29,329 nucleotides of DNA. Origin: Isotricha intestinalis (taxonomy: Eukaryota > Ciliophora > Litostomatea > Vestibuliferida > Isotrichidae). This document shows, in pieces, positions 8,762 to 20,800 of the stretch. Each line of letters starts with the position of its first letter. Positions within the stretch are counted from its first letter, which is position 1. Both the position numbers and the translations under genes were made by a program. The notes below the pieces were generated by a model. The model was not told the origin of the DNA. It searched no databases and worked only from the letters and a program-made list of their open reading frames with translations. The stretch is taken from assembly GCA_023807065.1 (NCBI GenBank), contig JAJJLU010000039.1:1-29329 (forward strand). Reading direction: 5' to 3'.

Positions 8762-8974
8762 ATGGAACTAAAAGAACAAGAAAATGTTGAAAAATTTATA
8801 GATTTTTATCAATCATCAGGCAAAACTTATTTTAATATTAATAATTATAAAGATTGGTGCAATGAAAATAATGTTGAACCAGTTCCTGATGGAAGATTTA
8901 ATGCTATAATTTTGGTAAGTAAAGGCTATGCTTGTAGAAGAGAAAATGGTTTCTTTAATTATTACTTTCATTAA
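8762..8974 (+). CDS. Small hypothetical protein, 70 aa
   Basis: I do not recognise a family. The protein has no signal peptide or membrane segment. The N-terminal half is acidic/helical, and the C-terminal half reads NNYKDWCNENNVEPVPDGRF followed by a Lys/Arg-rich strand ending NYYFH. The layout (a WC-EN-P-DGRF helix pair followed by a basic hairpin with paired aromatics) is vaguely like the winged-helix modules at the end of phage and viral D5-type primases, but this is only an impression. GC is higher than in the flanking spacers, and the AAAAATG start context matches the other genes, which supports a real gene. A GTAAGT...TAG stretch at 8915-8937 could be a 23-nt intron, but the unspliced frame is also open and ends in TAA. 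Isolated between the TTLL and NAE1 genes. Confidence 0.55.
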   Translation: MELKEQENVEKFIDFYQSSGKTYFNINNYKDWCNENNVEPVPDGRFNAIILVSKGYACRRENGFFNYYFH

Positions 8975-9877
8975 CATTATATTTGTCTATCAAACACTTA
9001 TTTAGAATAAAATCATATATTTTAAATGAAAACTTTAAGATATTAATATTTTTATTTTTGTATTCAAAAATTTATTTAACTTTTTTTAATACATATAATA
9101 AAACAATAATATTTATTTTATTATTATACTTATTTTAATGGAAATTCATATAAATAATAGTATAAAAAAATTTTCTTGTATTTTATTTGGAAAAATAATC
9201 ATATTTGAATTGACATTCAACAATTTGAAATATATTAAAACTATTTTTTTAAAAAAAACAACAAATATTCTTTAAAGTTTTTTCACTTTTATAATATAAA
9301 TATATTAATAAATAAAACAAACTTAAACCCAAAATTAAATTTGTTTTACAAGAAATCTTGAACATTTGTTTTTTATCTCAATAACTTATAATACTTGCTT
9401 AGAATAATATTTGCCATCATTAATATTATTTAAGGGAATATATTTTATGAAAATAATTACTCTTTTATAAAAAAATTTACTTAAAGAAAAAAACAAAAAC
9501 CAAGAATTATTCATTAAACAATTATATTCATTTAAAAAAAAGTTTGTTTTACTCCTTTAAGACATTTATTCTTTTTTTTACTCTAAAAATATAAAGATAA
9601 AAAAGTGAAATGCCCAATTGTTATAGATAAAAATAATTTAAAAAAAATAATACTCATTAAAAGAAGATTAAAGAAAAAAAATGAAACAATATATACTAAT
9701 TTTCTGACAGCAAATTTATATGATTCAAATGATATAAAATTTAGTGATGAAAATAATATAAAAAATTATGAATAAAATAAGTCTTTAAATCATTTCCATA
9801 AAAAATTTATTGTAAATCAAAAAAAACATTATAATATTAAATTTATTTAAATAAAATTCATTGTATATTATTTATAA
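8975..9877. other. 0.9 kb spacer with ATG-less open stretches
   Basis: No gene I would call with confidence. A 45-codon plus-strand ORF begins at 9138 (MEIHINNSIKK...) and ends in TAA at 9275. Further on, a 62-codon frame without Met runs 9587-9775 and has a gene-like acidic ending (NDIKFSDENNIKNYE then TAA). Between them, about 9466-9600, another frame is open for about 45 codons. Together they could be a decayed gene or the exons of an unrecognised one. Confidence 0.35.
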
Positions 9878-11512
9878 ATGTCAAAAGATAAATATGATAG
9901 ACAGATACGTTTATGGGGAGAAGGACAAATATTAATTTCATCTTCTCATATATTATGTTTAAATTCTGATTCTACTGCAGCAGAAATATTAAAGAACCTA
10001 ATTTTAAGTGGAATTTCAGAAGTTACAGTTGTTGATAATACATTAATAACAAATAAAGACTTAGAAGTAAATTTTTTTGTAGGAAATGAAGATTTAAATA
10101 AACTTCGTTCAGAAGTTATTCTAAAAAATTTAAAAGAATTAAATCCAGATGTGAAAGTAAATGCTATAAATGATGCAATTGACAATTATATAAACAATAT
10201 AAATTCAGAAATAAATTTTGATGTGATAATTTCTTCAAATTTAAATGATTCAATAAATACAAAATTATATGAATTATGTGAAAAGAATAACAAAAGATTA
10301 TTTATAATTAAAAATAATGGATTATATAATATGATTAAAATATTTGAAAATTTTCATGGAAATATGAAATTACGTTTATTAGAAAATCCAATAAGTGATT
10401 TTAGGTTAAGTTGCCCTTGGAAAGAATTAATTGATTTTTCAAATCAATTTGATTTTGAAAAAATGGATGAAATAGATTATACTCATGTTCCTTATTTTAT
10501 CATTTTAATTAAGTCACTTCTTATTTATAGAAAACAAAAAAATAATGATTCATCAAATCCAAAAACAAAAGATGAAAAAGAAGAATTTAAAAATATAATC
10601 AAATCTTTTCAAAAAAAAAATATTATTGCTGAAAATTTCGATGAGGCTCTTTCATTTTATTATTATTGTAATGCTGATAAAAATAATTTAATAGATTATA
10701 AACTAGATTTCATTTTTAAAACTTTAGAAGATTATAAATTAGGAGATTTACTTTCAAAGTCAAATGATATTATGAAAATATTTTTTATTTATTTTACATC
10801 TTTAAAAAAATATTATTTAATAAATAAAACTCTTCCTTTATGTGGTAATATTCCAGATATGACAAGTTCAACAAAAAATTTTATAGAATTAAAAAGAATA
10901 TATAATGCCAAAGCTGAAAAAGATAGAGAAGAATTAAAAAAAATTATAAATGAAGTTTTAATGGAAAATGAATTTGAAAATAAAGATAAAATAACAAATA
11001 AAATAAATAATAACTCAACAGATGAAATAGATATTATTGATATTTTAAATAAAAATTGGCCTCAAACTTCTTTATTTATTTATCCAAATTATAAAGAAGA
11101 AGAAAAAGGAAAAAATTTATCAGAAGAGGAATTTGATGAAGATTTTAAAAAAATAAATTTTATTTATTATTTATTGTTTAGAGCGAGTGAAAAATTTTTT
11201 GAAAAAAATAAAAGATATCCTGGAACTGAAGTAGATTTTGAAAAAGATGTTTCTGAATTGGAAGAATTATTAAAAAATGAAGTTAATTTATTGGAAATAA
11301 AACCTTTTGAAGATATAAATAATTATATTAATAAAGATTATGTTTATGAATTTTGTAGAATGGGGAAAAGTTATGTTCCTCCTTGTGTATCTATTATTGC
11401 TAGTATTGCAAGTCAAGAAATTATTAAAATGATTACATATCAATTTGAAACTGTTAATAATACAATAATTTACGATGGAGTTGGAGTTAATTTAAGCATT
11501 TTTAAAATTTAA
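9878..11512 (+). CDS. NAE1: NEDD8-activating enzyme E1 regulatory subunit (APPBP1/ULA1)
   Basis: A 544-residue protein, close to the roughly 530 of human NAE1. With UBA3 it forms the heterodimer that activates NEDD8 for cullin modification. The N-terminus has the E1 signature YDRQIRLWG (6-14), followed by the degenerate nucleotide fold LCLNSDSTAAEILKNLILSGI, matching NAE1 where the GxGxxG loop is lost. VDN...NFFVG then LNKLRSEV correspond to the DGN...NNFF and KNRAEA blocks. HGNMKLRLLENPISDFRL and DYTHVPYFIILIKSL match the human DALEDLRL and HSHTPWIVIIAKYL segments. The C-terminus, from residue 499 (YVPPCVSIIASIASQEIIKMITYQF) to NNTIIYDGVGV, matches PVAAFIGGIAAQEVIKIIT and NNTFIYSG. No catalytic Cys domain is expected in this subunit and none is seen. 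UBA3 is not in this window. Confidence 0.93.
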   Translation: MSKDKYDRQIRLWGEGQILISSSHILCLNSDSTAAEILKNLILSGISEVTVVDNTLITNKDLEVNFFVGNEDLNKLRSEVILKNLKELNPDVKVNAINDAIDNYINNINSEINFDVIISSNLNDSINTKLYELCEKNNKRLFIIKNNGLYNMIKIFENFHGNMKLRLLENPISDFRLSCPWKELIDFSNQFDFEKMDEIDYTHVPYFIILIKSLLIYRKQKNNDSSNPKTKDEKEEFKNIIKSFQKKNIIAENFDEALSFYYYCNADKNNLIDYKLDFIFKTLEDYKLGDLLSKSNDIMKIFFIYFTSLKKYYLINKTLPLCGNIPDMTSSTKNFIELKRIYNAKAEKDREELKKIINEVLMENEFENKDKITNKINNNSTDEIDIIDILNKNWPQTSLFIYPNYKEEEKGKNLSEEEFDEDFKKINFIYYLLFRASEKFFEKNKRYPGTEVDFEKDVSELEELLKNEVNLLEIKPFEDINNYINKDYVYEFCRMGKSYVPPCVSIIASIASQEIIKMITYQFETVNNTIIYDGVGVNLSIFKI

Positions 11513-11860
11513 TAAAATTTATTTTTTTAAGTTAAAAATTTTTTAAAATGATTTAAAAATCACCCAATCCCAGATATTTAATTAAATCAATAATTTTTAA
11601 ATTAAAAATTATATCTAAAGTAAAAAAATAATAATTTTATTTCATTATTCATCAAATATATACTATTGTTCAAAATTAATATTTTTATACTTTTTTATTT
11701 TTTTCTTTCAATGATTTTCACAAAAAAATATTATTGAAAAATATTTCAATAAAAAATAAAAAAATAATTACTAATATGTAACTAAATATTTAATCAAAGT
11801 TCAAATAAAAAATAAATTTAAGTTAATATTATTTAAAAGAATAAATTTTTCAAAATAGTT
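11513..11860. other. Convergent intergenic region between NAE1 and dynein
   Basis: 348 bp separating two stop codons, TAA of NAE1 on plus and TAA of dynein on minus, so it must hold both 3' ends. The DNA is nearly all A/T except CCCAATCCC at 11563-11571, which is one and a bit telomere units in left-end orientation. Canonical poly(A) signals cannot be told from background. Confidence 0.6.
11563..11571 (-). repeat. Interstitial telomere-like motif CCCAATCCC
   Basis: Nine bases identical to the left-telomere repeat phase, 51 bp after the NAE1 stop codon and at the point where the two strand-polarised gene arrays meet. It is the only G/C cluster in the spacer. The role is unknown. Confidence 0.45.
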
Positions 11861-14800
11861 TTATTCTTTATTACATAAGAGTGCAACACCTCTTCTTTGC
11901 CAGAATTTATCATCTCTATCACCACCACTAATCTTAAGTTTAATATCAGTAATCAAATATTTATCAGTTCTCTTAGGATATTTATAAAGAGGGCAAGAAT
12001 AAGAGGCATTAGTAGGTCCTAAAACATTAGCTGCTTTATTTTCATTAATAATAGTTCCTTTAACAGTAATAACAGGGAATTTAATAATAGTATTTCTTGA
12101 ATTTGGATTAGGATCATCATCCAAGTATCCTTCTTTACTTCCACCTCCCCAAATAGCTCCTTCAATATAAAGTCCATAAACTAATATATTTTCCATTCTA
12201 TCCTTTGCTTTAGCTTGACGAGATAATTTAGTGGGATCAGTTTCTAATCTATCTGGAGAATAGGAAAGATCAATTTGGTCAAGAGCTAATTTTTCAAATT
12301 CTTTTGCTCCTCCTGGAGATTTCTTTTTAAGCTTGAAGAATTCTTGTCTGAAGGCAGCAAGGAAACCTTGTGGTTTTAATAAACCAGGTAAGAAGAAAGG
12401 TGGTCTTGTGTCATTTGGACATGCTAACCATTCTCTTAATCTTTCAGCTCTTATTTTTAATCCTTCAAACCATGAACTTGCATTTGGAGATAACCATGAA
12501 ATTTCAGAACCATTTGCATCAAACATCCAAATATTTGGTGGTTTAATTAAGAATAATGCATCAATACATTCAGTAATTGTTTCAGTCATAAGTAATGTAC
12601 CAGCAATAGCTTCTTTAATATCTTTAAGTGATTTTTTGACTAATTCTAAAATACCTTGAATATCTTTAATTTCCTGTAATAAGACGTTGTTAAGAGGAAC
12701 TTCTAGACCAGTACCAATATTACAGAATGAATATTTATTGATTGTATCACGATATTCTTTTTCATTGAAGAATGGAGGGAAACTTTCAAGCATTGCTTCT
12801 ACTTTGGGTCTAACTTCTTCTTCTTTGCTTACTCCACCACTTCCTGCTCCGTCTTTTGGAAGGGCTTGGGTTACAGTTGCTAATAATTCACTAAATTCTT
12901 TAAGTCTAAATGTCATATCTGCAGAACCATGAAGTCCAAATACTTGTGGAGGATCGACAGTTGGGAATTTACTAATCCATGCAATATAATCTGAAATTTC
13001 TTTAAGATTATCTGGGATCTTATATTCAGCTCCTCTGTTTTTAGGATCGACTTTGTCTTTTGGAGTTGGATAGAAGGAATAATTTGGTTGTTTGAATGTT
13101 GGATCTTCTAAATATGATGATACAATTGTTTTGAATAAGCTTTCGTCTTTCAAATCAAAAATACGACCTCCATATAAAATATTACTGACGACATTAGTAA
13201 GAGTTTTAAAGTTAATCATTTCAGAAGGTGGTTTTTTATCAGGTAAATCAGATTCTCTTTGGAATTGTTTTTCAACGAAAAGAATTGAAGCTTCTAAGTC
13301 AGAGTTATTGAAATCGTATGGAACACAGAAACCTAAAGCACCATATTTTCTTCTTTCAATAACAAGAGAATGAATAAATGATAAAGCAAAGACTAAATTC
13401 TTCCATTCTTTATATTCGAAAATATCTAATTTTTCAGCAGAAACAACTGAAGAATAAGTTTTTAACATACCAGCTTTAATACCTTTAGGTGGTTCATTAG
13501 TAACTTTAAGAGATTGATGAAGTAAACCAATAGGGAATTCATCTCTTGGTTCACAAGATAACCATATTCTCATTTCAGGATTCCATTCTAATTCAGTATT
13601 TTTTAACATAATATCTAATTTACTCATGAAATCAAGACCTAAATGACAATTTTGGAAGTATACCCAATCTCCTGATTGTCTACAAGTTTCAACAATACTA
13701 ACTGCAATTTCGAGGACACCTTCTCCCATTGATATACTATCAATATGTTTATTTTTTTTCTTAGCTAGATTTTCAATATTTGTTGATGGGTCTGCACCTG
13801 CAGAAAGTAAGAAAAGAATTGGAGTAGTTGCAGTAGTAATATTATATATATCTTTAATTTCTTCTGGATAAGGATTAAGGAAGTCTTTATCATCTAAAAC
13901 AGTAGGAATGAAATGTTGAGTTGCACAAATGATTGTTCTATCTTCTCTCATAGCTCTCACAAATATTAATTTAAGGAATGAAACTAATTTCTTATTGTAA
14001 TTATATAAATCATCATAGGGAACATAATTTTCTGAATCTTGAGCATCATTGAAAGTTTTGAATTTTTCTGGTTCTGCTGTTAATTTATCAGGAAGTCTTT
14101 GGAAGTATGCATGAGTGTCATTAAATTTGTGTCTAGAAATAGCAAGTAAGTTCAAATATTCTTTTGGCTTCTTTTCTCCTTTTGCTCCTAAGAAATCATA
14201 TGGACAATCTGGTTCATTAATTGAATTGATTACACCACCACATTTAATGAAGAATGATATATCTCCTGGTTTTAATAAATATGAACCTTCTATTCTTTCT
14301 TCTGTTAAAATTTTGAAGCATACCATTAAAATAAATGCTGTTTTGTGTTTTTCAAAAAGACCTCTAACAATATATTTATATACGTGTTCTGTTAATTTTT
14401 TCACAATGTTTCTTACTCTTTGATCTGTATTATTTGATGGATATGAATTTTCAATTGAATAGTTGAATAATTCTAAGAATTGTTGAAGAGAAGTAGAATA
14501 CATTTTTGAAATTTCTTGCATTTGTACAATTGAGAAATATAATACAGAACCTCTTGTTGCAACTGGTAAATATTTTTCTCTCTTTTGATTAATATCAATT
14601 TTCTTTTCTTCTGCTTCTTTAATCTTTTTAGTATTATCTTCTGCTTGAGTTTTTGAGTTATTTAATACAACAACGATTTCTTCATTTTCTAATAAGTTAC
14701 CTTCTTTATTTAAGTTATCTAAAATTTCCTTTTGACATTGTAATAATGAGTTTTTATTCTTAGTGATATCACTTAAAATTGTCTTTAAGGTTTCTTCTAA

Positions 14801-17800
14801 AGCTTTTTGTTCTTTTGAAATGACAATAGCTTGTAATTGTTGTTCAAGACCAATAGCTGTTACACAGAAATCAATAATAGTAGTTTTAGCAGCCAATTCT
14901 GGTGTGAAGTGAGGATTAATTAATTTACAAAGTAAGAACATCTTGAATCTTTCATCAAAATCTACTTGTTGTCCAGCAATCATAATCTTTTTCAATTTAG
15001 CAGTAGAATTTTTCTTTCCTACAAATTGTCTTTCAAGAATAGGATCTAATGTAGTATCTACATCATTTTCAATACCTTCAATCATTATTTGACAATCTAA
15101 ACCAAGTAAACTATTACAATAGGATTCAAATCTCTTTCCACAGAAAGTTGCCATTTGATAAACATGTTTTTCAGCTAAAATACTAGGATACATATTAACT
15201 AACCAATTCTTAGCTTGATCTTGGGGATCAATTAATAAAGGATATCTTGATGAAGTTGTAACTAAAATAGCATTTTGAACAGATAAAGTATCACTTGGCA
15301 ATTTACTCATAAACCAATCATTCTTTGTTGGTTCATCAACTAAGAAATCTTCAACGATTAATTTATCACTGAATGGAATTCCTCTCTTTTCAACATCTCC
15401 TCTAAATGCTTGTGAAATAAGAACTTCTGTTCTGAAAGTATAATTGAATGGTCCTGCATAAGCAATGAAAGCTGCACAAATTGCTGCATCTCCTAATAAT
15501 TGTTTCTTTTCTTGGTCAAATTGTTTTGAATCTTCAGTCCAACGGACTTTTTCTCCTTTAAGTGATTCAATAAGTTGTTTTGCAGAATTAACTCTTTTAG
15601 CCATTTTATTTAAAATTTCTTGTTGAGCATCTTTCTTAGCTCTTACTTCAGCTAAAGATTCTTCTAATTTTCTTTTCTCTTCCAAAACTTCTCTTTTCTT
15701 TTCTTGTTGAACACCAAGGATTTTCATAGCTTCTTCATATTTTTTACTCATAAGTTCGACTTTTTGTTGTTTGGGAATAACATCCCTGACAGCAATGACG
15801 AAATCAGAAATTGAAGCACAGAAAGCTGCAAGTCTCTTACAGGCATCTCCACCTATTTTATTAGCTGCTTCTTCAGAGAATAATGGAATTTCTTGTTGAG
15901 TTTTTGGATCTACTGTCTTGGCATCAAGGAATGGTCTAACTAATTCTAAAGTTTCATCATTAATGTTAAGTTTATTTCCTTCTAATTTATGTTGCCATTC
16001 TGCTATTGTATCGAAGAATGAACCATATCCTGTTGAAGCAATATATGAAATCATAGTTGTCCATCCCATAGGACTATAATAACGAGCTTTTGTATCTTTA
16101 TTGACGTCCATTTCACCAAAGTTATCTGGAATTGCAAGACGTTTACTCATAATGACACCACAGCATTCGAAATAGAATTTAATTGATGTTGGCACATTTG
16201 TTTTACCTAATGGTTGAAGGACTTTTTGATCAAGATCTTGAATTTTCTTTTGAGCTTTATCTAATTTAGGCTTGGCTATTGCAAGCTCTTTATTAACTAT
16301 TTCTGATTCTTTTCTAATTTCTTCGGCATTCTTATTACATTTTTCTTCTTCTGCTGAGACTTCTTTTTCTAATTGGGCAGTAGCTGCGTTTTTAACAGAA
16401 AGTTCTGCTTCTTTGATATCGACTTCCTTTTTGACTTTTTCGACTTCTGCGACTTGGACTTCCATTTCTTTACTCTTTTTAGCTATATCAACTTCTGCTT
16501 CTGCTAATTTGGCTAAACCGTTGTTAATAGTAGTTTCTTTCTTTGATATTTCTTCTTTTTTGGCAATATAAACTTTCATGTATTCTTGAATAAATGATAA
16601 ATAAGATTTTGGTGTGACATAAACATACCTTCTGAATTTATCATAATAATCTTTGCAAATTACTTCAGAAATTTTAGTATGAACACCGGCAATATGGTTA
16701 TATAATTGAGTAATTTGATCTGGTTTACCAACAAGTTTTAATTTTTCGTTTCCTTCAACTGCTCCTTTAACTACAGAAATAAGAGCCTCCTCAGGCCATG
16801 GTAATAACCAAGTAATAGTACAATTATTGAATAAAACTGGGAATTTAATGAATTTCTCTCTGAATTTGTCTGAAGATGGTGAGAAACAAAGTGACAAGTG
16901 ACAGTATTTTCTTGCAAATTCAATTAATTTATTCCAAACAGCAGATTCATCAAATTCCATAGTAGCATATTTTGGTATTTTACTAAGAGTAGTTCTGCAA
17001 GTTGCAATAATTGCATTTTTATCATTCTTTTGTCCGAATAAGTTGGCGATTTCTCCTGTGGCTAAGAAAGAAGATACAACTTCTAAATAATAATCAATCT
17101 TAAATTCAGCATCAGTCATAAGTAAAGTATGTGGAATGAAATATTTACCTTTTTGTGGATTATATTCTTCAATAACTCTGGAGAAGATTGTTCTAAATAC
17201 TAACCTAAGATCATCTGGTCTAGGTGGTGAACCATAAGTAGGTTGAACTAATAAGTTCTGTTCACAGAAAGCAGCAAGACGAGTAAGTGATTGTTTACCT
17301 GAACCTCCTACACCAACAACCATTACACTTCCTTGATCTTGTTGGATAATTCTGGTTATTCTCATTAAGTTTTTAAGACAATCATCGAATAAGACAATTT
17401 CAACATGTTTTCTATCTTTTTTTTCATTAAGTTCACCCATAAAGTCAGTAGTTACTTTTCTGGCATTGTCCAAAGTTACTATATTTTCATAATGTTTTGG
17501 ATATTCAAGACAACCAATTTCTTCATTTGTAACGATTGGTCTTAAATAATCAGCGAAGAAAATATCAGTTTTTAATTGGTCTGTTACATCTTTATCGAAG
17601 TTTTCTCCTAAAACACTTTCAACAATATTTTCAAATTCTTTTTTATCTTCAACTTCTCTTAATTTATCACAGAAAACTCTTGTTACTTCATGTTTCCATA
17701 AGCAAAGAAGGAATACATCACATTTAATACCATATTTCTTTTCTGAATCAACTATACTTTGTCTGTCAGCAATGAAAATACCTTGGAAGGTTCTGGAAAG

Positions 17801-20800
17801 TTCTCTCATATTGTAAGTATAATGGAATTTAACTGGAGTGGGTTGGAATTTATTTTCCATCTTTTTGAGAAGATCAGAAGTAAGTTTTGGTAATTTTTGA
17901 GCTTGATTAGCAATTGTTTCATTAAATGCTTTTTTAGTAAAGTATGATTGAGAAATTTTACCATAAATATCATTAACTGATTGTTCATTTGGTAAAACCA
18001 TATTGAAAATGAAGAAATGTCTCTTTAATCTATTTGGAATATCGTTTTTACCTCCTTTAGGATGATTCATAGCAGCAACGAAAGATAATTTAGAAATCTT
18101 TTTCATAACTCCTCTATTTTCATCAATCTTAATTAAATAATAACCACCAAATTCTAATAATTGTCTGACTAATTCTAAAGTAACTTGATCACCCCATTTG
18201 TTAACATAAGGCATAGATAAATCATCAACGAAAATTATCATACTCTTATCTAAAATAGGAATATATTCATTACCACTCTTTTCAAGTTCATCATCAACAG
18301 TTTCTTGGAAGTTAGTAGGAGAAGTAGCAGAAGAAAAGTTGACTCTCTTTAAAGCTTTTTTAGGATCTGAAGCAAATCTCTTTTGATAAATAAGAACAGT
18401 GGAAGTTTTAGCTGTACCTGAATCTCCAAGTAAAAGACAAGGAGGACATCTATCACTAACAGCATCTAATCTACAAGAACTTATTTTATCTACTAAGAAA
18501 AGTGCACGAGTAGAGTCCATTGTAGGAATTAAGAGAGATGAGAAGTTTTCTAATTCTCTTTTATCAATTGTTACATCTTCTGTTGCCCATGGTTCCCAAT
18601 CACCTTCTAATGAACATTCAAATATTGTATTATTTTGTTGAATTTCAGGTAATTTGAATCCTTTATTTGAAAGATATTTATGGAATTTTTCTCTTTCTTT
18701 GTTATCATAAAGAGATCCAATAGACCATGCGAATGAGAAAGCTATACATTTGTTTACATAATTGGAATCAAATGTTTTGTTCTTATCTGATAATAATGAT
18801 TCAAGAAGTAAAAGGAAGTTTTTAACTTTAATTAACCAAGATACACTCATACATGGGTTGAAGTTTTTGATTAATTCGTTTTCTACATTTTCATTGATTA
18901 ATTTATCTATTTGTTTCTTAATATCATCTTCTGAGATTTTGAATTTAGTTTTTATTTCTTTTAATAAATCTTTATTTCTAACGAACCAACTCTTAATATA
19001 TGGTTTATAAGTGATATCTCTTTCAGTAATATAAATCATACCACAACGAGATACTGTTGCTAAAGATGCATTTTTGACATTTTCACATTCCATAACTAAT
19101 CTACATGAATCAATCATACTAATACGTTCATTATTTGAAAGAGTTAAAATCTTATTATCATCTAAGACAGTATTTAAATTTTCAATCCAAATTGAATCAA
19201 TGGGTCCATCACAAACAATCCAATTATTTTGTTTTGAATATGATGATGAGGCTTCATTACATTTTTTCCAGATCATAGTAAACACTCCTAAAATATATGT
19301 ATCTTCAATTTTTTGAATGAAAAGATATTCATTTTCAACAGCTTTTGGATTCAAACGATGAATTTTCCATTTTGCATCTTTATTATTTGGATCTATTTCA
19401 CTCATAGCTTCGGTTAAAACTTCCATAATTGTTGTTTTACCTGTTCCAGTATTACCAACAATCATAAATCCATGTCTAACATGATAAGTTTCATAAGTTT
19501 GAATAATTTTTTCAACCCAGATATCTAAGTTATCTAATTTCTTTCTATCTAAAACATTATTAATATGTTTCATTAATTCAGGATAAGTTTGTTGTTTGGC
19601 ATTTTTTTGTAATGGGAAGACGTCATTAATAAGATTTAAGAATAAAGGTTTATCGTCAGGAACTAATTTAGAAAGATTCATACCTCTTAAAGCTTGATAT
19701 ATTAATTCTTCTTCTTTTTCTGGTTCTTCTTTGTATTTTTTCTTTTCATTACCACCATGTCTAAGTACAGATAAGATATTTCTTAAACCGAAATCATAAT
19801 GTTGTTGTTTAGATAATTGGGCTTCACATAATTCATAAAGTTTTCTGAATTTCTTGGCAATATCATCATGATTTTCGAAACCATATGAACAAAGTTTCAC
19901 TCTAATAATACTTTCTCTATTGGGAGCCATCATAGTAACACCTCTGAATAATATTTTTAAGTTTTCTGGTAATTCTTGTCTTCCACTATAACCAGGATTC
20001 ATAGTAATAAAGTAACCCATAGTAGGAATAAGTTCAATATCAGTATAAACATTAGCACCTTCAGGGAATTTAAATCTTTCTTGATTTTTCTTTCTGCATT
20101 CTTGAATAGCTTGAATAATAGTAGCTAAGACAGATAAGACTTCTAATTGAATTCTATTAAATTCATCGAAACATCCCCAAGCACCAGATCTACATAATCC
20201 TTTGAATATTTCTGCCATATTTTTATATCTATGTTCAGGAGCACAGTTGGTAACTAAGACAAAGACACCCATTGTTCTACCCATATCTTTAACTGTTTCA
20301 GTTTTACCTGTTCCTGCAGGACCAGCAGGGGCACCACCATATTGCATACCCATAGCTTGTGCTAAGGTAATATAACATTTATCTGTTAAGGGTGTGATAC
20401 ACATTCTTTCTTTAGCTCCTAAAAATTCATAACCATATTCGAAAGCAACATCTGTAATGTTAATTAAACAGGTTCTAATATCTTTTGAACTTGTTTTATG
20501 TTGATACCAATATACACGAGTTTGTTTTAACCAATCATAATCATTGACTGTGACAATTTGACGAACCATTTCTTTATCTGAAATGAAATATTTATAGATA
20601 TCTAAGTTATGGACGTGAATAATAATAAGGGCTTCAAGTTTTACTACATCTAATTTATTTTTGTTGTCAGCACGACACATTTCAGTCAATACACTTAAAA
20701 TAGTTTGGAAGTCTCTCATTGAAGGATCGATTTCACCAGCTACTAATTTTTTCTTATATGAATCTCCTTTTTCAAATGAAGTTCTAACAATAAATTCTTC

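Noticed and set aside
12333..19316. Several plus-strand ORFs of 60-108 codons within the dynein region
   Set aside because: All are antisense to strongly conserved dynein motor sequence and have Ser/Phe/Leu-rich shadow composition.
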